From contig JAYESD010000001.1 in NCBI GenBank assembly GCA_036927565.1, positions 50,032,064 through 50,096,063 on the forward strand: 64,000 nucleotides of DNA, given 5' to 3'. The stretch's first letter is position 1. Every line of letters starts with the position of its first letter. The translations under genes and the position numbers were made by a program. The notes under the pieces were generated by a model, which worked only from the letters and a program-made list of their open reading frames with translations, was not told the DNA's origin and searched no databases. Shown here piece by piece: positions 56,796 through 64,000 of this stretch. This stretch comes from Tuctoria greenei (lineage: Eukaryota; Streptophyta; Magnoliopsida; Poales; Poaceae).

Positions 56796-57235
56796 CACTA
56801 CAGGAAACCCGACGATTTGCGACGGCTTTTCTTATTTGCGACGGTTTCTGGCCGTTGCAAATAAGTCGTCGCAATTAAGCTTATTTGCGACAGCCACCGT
56901 CGCAAATAACCTTATTTGCGACGGCTAGCAGCGGTCGTCGCAAGTTATTGCCAGGGATTAGTGGGCCCCGCAACAATATTTGCGATATCCAGGCCGTCGC
57001 AATTAAAGCTTATTTGCGACGGCTTGGCCGTCGCAAATAAGTGCCGCTATTTGCGAAGGTCGGGCCGTCACAAATAAGTTCAGCGGGTAGGGCCCACGGG
57101 TCCTCCTTCGGGACCCACACTTCTATTTGCGACAGCCGGGCTATCACAAATAGCAGTGGCTTAATTGTGATGGCCAGGAACCTTATTTGCGACGGTACTA
57201 TATAAAAAGCCATCGCAAATAAGGTTTTTTATTTT
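56796..57235. repeat. 3' terminal and subterminal repeats of CACTA2
   Basis: More than ten copies of ATTTGCGACGG or its complement CCGTCGCAAAT in both orientations. Confidence 0.88.
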
Positions 57236-57380
57236 TTTCAAAAACAAAAAATACTACCCGGCTCCATTGCCAGAATCACAGAATAGAAACAATATATCAC
57301 ACACAAACATCATCACAATCACAAACTAACATTCCCGATACATCTCACATCGTCATGAACAAAGCAAAGAAGGGCTCACT

Positions 57381-59765
57381 CGCCCGTCTGACCTCCGTAG
57401 CCACCTCCGGAGCCACCTCCGAAGTCAAAGTCGTTGTCGCACCTCATTCCAGGTGGCGGTAGCGACGGCGATGGCGTTTGTGCAGCCGTCGCGGACCCCT
57501 GCAATTAATGAAACTTAGAGTTAGAATATAAATGCATCAACATCTCTCTCACTCCCTTCCTCTCTCTCTATCTTCATCTAGATCCCCCTCTCTTCCTCTC
57601 TCTTTTCATTTCTCTCTTTCTCTCTCCCTCTATCTTTCTCTCTCACTCTATCTCTCTATTGCTATCATTTTCCCTCTTATTCCCCCCTCTATCTCCATCT
57701 ACATCTCCCTCCCTCTATCTCCATCTACATCTTCCTCTCCCTCTTCATTCCTCTCCTACTCTATCTAACTATCTTTCACTCTTTCTTCTGTCTCTCTCTT
57801 TCTTCTATCTCTCTCTTTCTTCTATCTCAATCATTTGCGACGGATCTAACTATATCCCTCTTTCTTCTATCTCAATCTTTTTACGCTGGAGAAGAAGAAT
57901 TACATAGAAAATTACTTGACCTGCAGAAGAAGGATCGCCTGGAAGGACCGGTGGTAGTACCGGTATCTGGATCCCCAGACCTTGCGCCCGAGCCATGGCC
58001 TGTCATTGCAAACATTAAATGATATCTATTAGTAAGTCATTTACTGTGAATTAATGAGAACTTTAGTTTTTTTTTGTTACCTCTATTTCTTCCCGCATCT
58101 GCGCCAACGCTACTGCATGGGTTTGGATTGTCGCCTCCATCGCGATCCTTTGGCGTTCCGCCTCCTCCTGTCGCCTGAAGAGGGACTGCATCTCAATGTC
58201 CCTCTGTGAGGCGCAACGACCAGTCGTGCCCACCAAAGAAGCCTGCGTGGAGCTGCCTCTCGCAGGTCTCCCCGCCCTCGAGTCGACAACTCCGTCGAAT
58301 ATGGCAAGCCTATAAAAAGATAGTCAGTAATATGAAATTGAAATATCTTGAATACTTTGAGTTGAAAATGATAAAATGAATTGTAGACTCACCTTCCATG
58401 TGATTTTCCACCACCGCTTGCATACGCGGCTTGAGGATCGATTGGTTGACATTCCCAATCAAAATCTTCGCTGTGTATCTTCCTAGCCTCCTCCCCATAC
58501 TTAGCCTGGAAAACAAGAAAACCGTGTAAGTTCAACAATCTATATAGTTATATTTAATATGAATGATTTCTAAACTTACCAATCGCTCGGATGCAGCCTG
58601 TCTGCACCCCGTCGGCTGAGAAGGGTCCCTGTGACCTCTCTTCTAGATCTTAGCAGAGGTCGGCGGCACCCCCGTCTTGCGCTCCTGTCAATACGTGTTA
58701 GTACGAACAATATATTATGAATATATAAACATAAGTTACATACAGTTACCATGCGTTTAGCTAAACGCAAGTGGTTATCTTGCCCGTGCCTGCTCATCCC
58801 CTCGACCCCTCTGCACTCTCGAGCCTTCTCAGACTTAGCTTTAAACTCATCGCTAGCCCAGTAGTGACAAAGAGCTCGAAATGCATCGGTCTGACCCCGC
58901 AACCAACTCACGTGGACCTGCACATAGTTGGAAGTCGTTGAAAATACCATCGAGGAAATTATCAGAAAAAAAATACTTACTACACCCCACGTACCTGCGC
59001 GTACTCCTCCTCCGTCAGGTGCCTCTCACTCTCTTGCCGGAAGTGTAGCACGTGCTGCTGGTTCGCCTTCAAGTGCTCATTAATAATTTGAACACGGGCG
59101 TTCGACAAAGCTTGTCGAAGCACCTTGGCAGCGTTATATTGAAACACTCGCCTCACATCCTCAAACAGGCGATGGTCGTTCGGGTCCTCTAAAGTATATC
59201 TTGCCCGCGATAAAGAATATATTGAAGAGATGTTGATTAAAAGAGTTTAAGAGTTAAAAATTATAAACTATTTTTAACATACTTACCATAAAATCGGCCC
59301 ATACATCCTCCTGAAGGTTGTCATGCTCCTGGTGATGGACGCTTGCGTAGTCCTTTCACGAAAGAGCAGGCACCCCGTTGATGACCCCGGGATAGTGCAA
59401 ACGCACTAAGGACCTGAGGACACCGTTCACCGGTCTTTGGTGTCTCTCACCGGTGAAAGACGTGTAGTCACAAACCCTGCAAGATATTTATTGATTGATT
59501 ACTTAATTAACCAAAAGAAACTAAAATTAAACACTATAATTTTTATTACCTATCTCCGACTGGAGGAATCATGATTTTATGTGAAGGGACCACAGGAGGG
59601 CTGACAAAGTGAGTCCTCCTCGTCCTCCGCGTCTGCTGGGGTGCCACATCAGGTGACCCAGACGGCTCCTCAACAGCCGAGTCAAAGGCCTCGAGAACAG
59701 AAGGATCACCAACCGAGGGCTGGCTGGCCGAGGGCTGGCTCGCTGAGGGCTGGCTGGCTGAGGGA
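57381..59765 (-). pseudogene. Transposase_24-type gene of CACTA2, truncated and with stops
   Basis: Minus-strand exons in order: SQPSASQPS repeats and TRRTHFVSP (59765-59550), a segment near 59480-59290, one near 59215-59000, VHVSWLRGQTDAFRALCHYW with KARECRGVEG (58925-58750), a TSAKI-stop-KRGHRDPSQ exon (58690-58580) with TAG at 58643-58645 where CACTA1 has Trp, a KYGEEARKIHSEDFDWE-like exon (58505-58390), FDGVVDSR.. then RRQEEAERQRIAMEATIQTH (58310-58080), a short exon near 58005-57920, and a last Gly-rich exon ending DFDFGGGSGGGYGGQTGE at 57381-57500. It matches CACTA1's second gene exon by exon. The N-terminal exons are lost at the LARD/solo-LTR junction. Confidence 0.72.
57536..57835. 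repeat. Pyrimidine-rich low-complexity tract in a CACTA2 intron
   Basis: (CTCTCT)n/(TCTCTTTC)n sequence on the plus strand. A lone ATTTGCGACGG subterminal motif follows at about 57833. Confidence 0.85.
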
Positions 59766-59773
59766 TGGCCAAC

Positions 59774-62481
59774 TGTGACACCCGTTCCGAATATGAACCA
59801 AGCGTAACGCATATGTGTGCCCAGGAAGTTCATCACACATATACGGTTGCATCACAAACGATATATAGAATTTAACCACGTCTTAACTATTAAATAAGTA
59901 CTTTATTACAATAATCCAATAGCTCACAAATGATAAAACTCTAAATAATGCAGTGGAAAATAAACTAAGCAGCACGACTCCAATCCACATGCAATTGACG
60001 GCGGTACGCAACCTAGTACTCCGCGTGATCCTCAGGGTACTCCCAATTGTCTCTAGTAGCTGTTGGGGGGGGGGGGATTGTAAGGTTGAGTACATGTCAT
60101 ACTCAACAAGTGTGGAAAGTATGACATGTGGCTGATTCAAATGACGACAGTAATAATGGCTAAGTGCTGAAAAGTACAGTAAAACCATTTGGAAAAGCAA
60201 TGAATCATATTTATGTGAAGTAAACCCATCATAAACCATGTAACCATCACAATACCAGTCCATAATTTACCATTGTCAATAACCATAATCAATGTCATAA
60301 ACCATGATTCCATCCCATAACCATAACCATAACCATAACCATAATATCAACCATAACCATCCCAAATCCCAATTTCCCTCTAATCATGTAGGTCATCCAG
60401 GCGCTCATAACCGGGAGCACGGCTATCATGATAGTTTTTAACACTCTGCAGAGGTTGTATCACTTTACCCACATGTTCGTGATTTCATCACCTTTCAGTG
60501 ACTAAGAAACCTCCATTATGCCGTCTCACACTTCCGTAGGTGTGCGGCCATGAGATCACAAAATAGCCTTTCAAAAGGGACTACTAGTATGTACGGGCCC
60601 ACTAAGGTTTCACCAGCAGGCTTGAATCTCCATTCTCCCACCCACGGGCCCCCTCGTGTGCCATGCGGATCCTAGGGCAGTCCTCCTCGACTCCCATTCC
60701 CCGCGCCATCCAATGGTCCATACAATACTAGCAGCGCTCCTAATTATTCAGCTACGCCGCACCCATACTTGGCCTTGTGGTGGCACTGTTGACCTGGCAT
60801 ATTCTCGCATGAACCGGTCCTTAGATCTAAAGCAAGCAAACCACCATAACATCCAACCCATCCACATACTAGGCTTGCTTAGATCACCCATCGTATTGAC
60901 CAGTTCACATTAACCATAATATCATTGAAGCATAATTAAATGTGTAGTGTTGTTTGTCATCCCAATTAATTAAGCGAAGCAAAAAGGTAAAACCCTTCCC
61001 GACTCTCTACCATATATTCCTGGTGACAAGGGTGGTTTAACAAATCTAGTAAACTTCCTATCATAGGATTCCCATCAAATTGACACAACATGCAGTTTTG
61101 CAAACAAAGCATTTATTTTAAAACGGGATCAATATGATCAAGGACACTAGCCTTGCTCCGACGGATGGGGTTGCTCAAGCGCTTCAAAGTCTTGATTTTG
61201 GAAATCCTCGTATGCGGCCTCTTGAGCACGTTCCTCTACGCGTGATCATACATACAAGAGAATACATACAATTCAATATGATGCACACAAAATAATCAAC
61301 ATGCAATGACATGCATGCATGCACAATTCAATAATTAATTAACTATGGTTGTTTATTAATTAGATGCAACTAGTTCATACGTGTTCATATGAGTTTACGG
61401 GGGTTTTAGCGGGGATTAATGTTGCTGAAAATAAAAATAATGTGCTACTACGACCAAACTACGTCTATTAGATTCAATATGTTCGCTAAAATTCGCATCG
61501 GAACGTGGCCTACCGTAGATGCGATGGCTTCGATGATCGCGGGATGTGGACGATGCGTAGACGAAGTAGATGCGCAAGGTCCTCCGGCGGCACGACGACG
61601 GCGACGCGATGGCGACGACGATCTCCGGCGGACGACGGCGCTCTCCTCTTTTTCCTCCTCTTCTTCCCCTCCCTTTTCTTCCTTTTCTTCCCTGCGGCGC
61701 CTCTGTTCTCTGTACCGGCGGCTTTTTCTTCTATGGCGGCGGCGTTTCCTGGGATCGTGGAACCCCACGAAGACCTACGTCGGTATTTATAGGCGGCGAG
61801 ATCGCGGTCAGAGACCGGCTCGGTCGGGGTCGCGCGGCGCGCTCGTCGCGCTGGGGCGCGAGCGGGTGCCAGGCGCGCGCACGGGAGGCGGGACCCAGCG
61901 GGCGGGGTCGGGGCGCATCGGGCGGCTCGCGTGGTGGGGCCAGGTCGCGGCGGGCGCCGTGCGGTGCGGGGCTGCAGTGCGGCCAGGGTCGCGCGGGGGC
62001 GCCAGTCGGCGGGGTGGGGCCAGGGCAAGCGCGCGGTGGGAGCCAGCGGGGCAGGCGGCGGGGTGCATGGCGCGGGAGGCGCGCGGGATTCGCGCGCTGC
62101 GCGCGGGGGCGGGCCGACTGCTGGCTGGGCTGTTTGGCCTGGCCGGCGGTTGGTTTTTGTTTTTTTCTCTCTCTTTTTCTTTCTCTTTTTTTTTATAAAT
62201 ATATTACTATTTATTTATTTTATATTATTTATTTATTTTTTTATATACAGTTATTATATATATTATTTATATATATATATATTTATATATATATTTACAT
62301 ATATTTTGTTTATTATTTTATACTTATTCTCTATTACAAGTTTTAGTCTATAATTATTTTTTTCTCTTTCTTCTTTTTGCTACACCATATATGTATGTTT
62401 TATCATTTTTCTTTTATTCTATTAATGTTTTAATGCATGAACATGTATGCAATGCATGATGCGAAAGTTGAGGGTGTTACA
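59774..62481 (-). repeat. Solo LTR of a Ty3/gypsy element (2708 bp), minus strand
   Basis: Ends TGTGACACCC..GGGTGTTACA, with CCAAC at 59769-59773 and again at 62482-62486. No internal element genes. On the minus strand it starts TGTAACACCCTCAACTTTCG, like the LTR at 8034, and has a TATA box (CTATAAATAC, 61783-61792). It holds a G-run near 60065, (CCATAA)n near 60318 and an AT-rich tract at 62195-62345. Long Arg-rich ORFs near 61419-62350 are GC-driven chance frames. Confidence 0.85.
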
Positions 62482-62486
62482 CCAAC

Positions 62487-62711
62487 GAGGACGCAAGTGC
62501 TCAACTGCAAGATGATTCAAGGTGTACCTCAACAAATATATGCTAGGCAACACCATTGCCTTTCACAAAAAAACTTCAGCTTCCAGTAGGAGCCAAACTT
62601 CATCCATCCCTACACTTGGGGGAGGCTCCAAGAAGCTTTTCTTGATTTGCCTCCATCATGAGTTGGACAGTTGGCTCTTCATCGAACACTCATGTCATAG
62701 ATTGGCCTCAC
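62487..62711 (+). repeat. Fragment of the LARD family internal region
   Basis: AGGACGCAAGTGCTCAACTG onward matches 16538-16762 of the LARD element. About 12 bases of the same family (GGGATGGCCAAC) precede the solo LTR at 59762-59773, so the solo LTR is inserted inside this fragment. Confidence 0.82.
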
Positions 62712-63864
62712 TGTGAGACCTATGTGTGATGAATACATTGGATTGTGCTGAATATATTAGCTTTGATGATAAAAGTTTTGAATACTACAAAAACACCTTT
62801 TTCTTCGACGATAGGTCCGACTTGTTTTGAGTAGCTCTCGCAAGGTCTGACGTAAGGTCTGACTTGTTGTGGCTAGGTCCAACTAGCTTTGGTCAGCTCC
62901 GACACTAGGTCCGACGAGCTTTGGTAAGCTCCGGTGCTAGGTCCTACTAGTTTTGGTAAGCTCCAGCTCAAGGTCTGGTTAGTTTTGGCAAGGTTCAGAG
63001 CTAGATTGCAATGGTTCCGCTTTTAATTCGAAATATTTCAAACTTGTTGCTTTTATCTTGAGTTGGTTATGATAGAATTTTGTGTGAGTCATGAATTTGA
63101 GTTGATTTAGGAATGTGGGATACATTCCTAAGGTGTTTAGAAGTCTTAAGATTGCTTCTATCTGCGTATAGAAGACTCTTGAGCAGTTATGGAAAGTTTC
63201 AATTCATGAATTGAGTGGGATTGGAGTCCTGGTTAGGTTTGAGTTGGCCTAAGGGCTGATTATATAAACAAGGGAGGCCAGAACCCGTGGTGCACGACTT
63301 TGGGTCTGTTCCTTGTAAGCCTTGTTCAATAAAATCCGTAGTCTAAAGGAGCTTTTGTGCCTTGTTCTTCTGACTTGTTTTCTTAAATTCTTTCTCGTTG
63401 AGTTTCTGCACAGCACTATCTTGCTTCGGTGGTTTTATCATAAATCTAGTTTTACAGATCCGATTGACGTGATTCTTTTTGGGTTGTCTTAAAAACGTGA
63501 TTTTCTATCATCTATGAAAATTTCACGGTCATTGAATTTGTGGTTTCTGATCTACACGAGTTTCTTTGCAGTGTTGCAGAACTGTTTTTCTCGGGTAGGA
63601 CAGATTGACCTTTGTTCGAGCTTTTGATCATAACTTGAGTTTATCTCGACGGATTTTCATGATTCTTATTGTGACGTCTTCGTGACTTGATTCTCTAAAA
63701 TCTATACTAGTTTTTTTACAGTTGAACACTTTTTGATTAGTCACACACACCGTTCTTTTAACAGATTGGTTTCTGCCAAGGGATGTTTCGTTGCTTCCGC
63801 TGAAAAGTTTTAATCAACCATTCACCCCCCTCAAGTAGCTTTACACGTGATCTTCGATCCTACA
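62712..63864 (+). repeat. 5' LTR of copia B (1153 bp)
   Basis: Starts TGTGAGACCTATGTGTG and ends GATCCTACA. The TATA box TATATAAA is at 63261-63268, AATAAA is near 63331, and a 32 bp tandem repeat lies at 62884-63003. The start matches the copia A LTR at 23188. Confidence 0.88.
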
Positions 63865-63866
63865 AT

Positions 63867-63879
63867 TGGTATCAGAGCC
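63867..63879 (+). promoter_or_regulatory. Primer-binding site of copia B, initiator tRNA-Met
   Basis: TGGTATCAGAGCC two bases after the LTR end; a perfect plant tRNA-Met primer site. Confidence 0.92.
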
Positions 63880-63936
63880 ATAGTGCTCTAATCTTGTGTG
63901 TTTGTTGGTATTTATTTTCAGCTTCGGAAGGCACGC

Positions 63937-64000
63937 ATGGAAGCTTTTATCCAGGCGCAAGGCTTCGCGATATGGGAAAAAGTGTACAGTCCTTACGACG
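63937..64000 (+). CDS. Start of copia B gag, cut by the window end
   Basis: The first 21 codons read MEAFIQAQGFAIWEKVYSPY and one more residue. The pattern of a short N-terminus followed by F.IWEKV fits the opening of copia gag proteins. Only ~50 bases of leader separate it from the primer site. Confidence 0.6.
   Translation, partial: MEAFIQAQGFAIWEKVYSPYD

Larger units (their letters stand above)
56796..59765 (-). mobile_element. CACTA2, a second CACTA element, minus strand, truncated
   Basis: Begins CACTACAGGAAACCC. Its subterminal motif is TTATTTGCGACGGC, unlike CACTA1. It carries a Transposase_24-type gene on the minus strand and no TNP2 part. The other terminus is absent: the CACTA reading frame runs into a LARD fragment at about 59762-59765 and then the solo LTR at 59774. 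With only one end, the target duplication cannot be tested. Confidence 0.8.

Noticed and set aside
60318..60350. CCATAA hexamer run resembling an interstitial telomere repeat
   Set aside because: The unit is CCATAA, not CCCTAAA, and the run is very short; simple sequence in an LTR.
61419..62353. Arg/Ala/Gly-rich ORFs up to 259 codons on both strands
   Set aside because: GC-driven chance frames in the leader part of a solo gypsy LTR, running into an AT-repeat tail; no conserved motif.

Overview
This is nuclear DNA of a flowering plant, almost certainly a grass. The evidence is the dense nesting of Ty3/gypsy and Ty1/copia LTR retrotransposons, several CACTA DNA transposons, Stowaway/Tourist/hAT-type MITEs, and a few remnants of grass-type genes with GC-rich single exons. 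No bacterial, viral, organellar, tRNA, rRNA or CRISPR feature was seen. The species cannot be named from the sequence alone. Almost every coding region is broken; the only long ORF without an obvious lesion is ORF0 of the first retrotransposon.

Layout. (1) 1-12263: most of a Ty3/gypsy chromovirus (Tekay/RIRE3-like) with an extra ORF0 before gag and a 4.2 kb LTR. It sits inside an older Ty1/copia element (copia A). (2) 12264-23520: the end of copia A's pol, its 3' UTR and the start of its 3' LTR, split by a 1.3 kb non-autonomous CACTA (12585-13898, TSD ACT) and by an 8.15 kb non-autonomous LTR element of LARD type (14750-22900, TSD CTTAC). (3) 23951-36722: the oldest, most host-like stretch. 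It holds a degenerate array of ~580 bp tandem repeats, inverted and direct duplications, several MITEs, an F-box-like pseudogene (minus), a hypothetical gene (copy 1), a Werner-type 3'-5' exonuclease-like gene with one internal stop, and the first exon part of a paralogous hypothetical gene (copy 2). (4) 36723-56527: a 19.8 kb CACTA (CACTA1, TSD GAC) inserted into hypothetical gene copy 2. It carries a TNP2-type transposase and a second Transposase_24-like gene; the latter is interrupted by a 10.7 kb minus-strand SIRE/Maximus copia element (43445-54171, TSD CGCGT). (5) 56531-56795: the continuation of hypothetical gene copy 2, followed at once by a second, differently ended CACTA (CACTA2, 56796 to about 59765, minus). 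(6) 59774-62481: a minus-strand solo gypsy LTR with TSD CCAAC, lying in a small fragment of the LARD family. (7) 62712-64000: the 5' LTR, primer-binding site and first gag codons of copia B, whose LTR matches that of copia A.

Relative order of events can be read from the nesting: copia A came before the gypsy element, CACTA-0 and the LARD; hypothetical gene copy 2 came before CACTA1, which came before the SIRE element; the LARD fragment came before the solo LTR and copia B. The points most worth a second look are a palindromic CGGACTAGTCCG array in the U3 of the SIRE element that recurs elsewhere in that element, a primer-binding-site-containing duplication inside the LARD LTR, two unrelated-ended CACTAs tail to tail in one small gene, and the unclassified ~580 bp repeat array with inverted fragments scattered over 12 kb.
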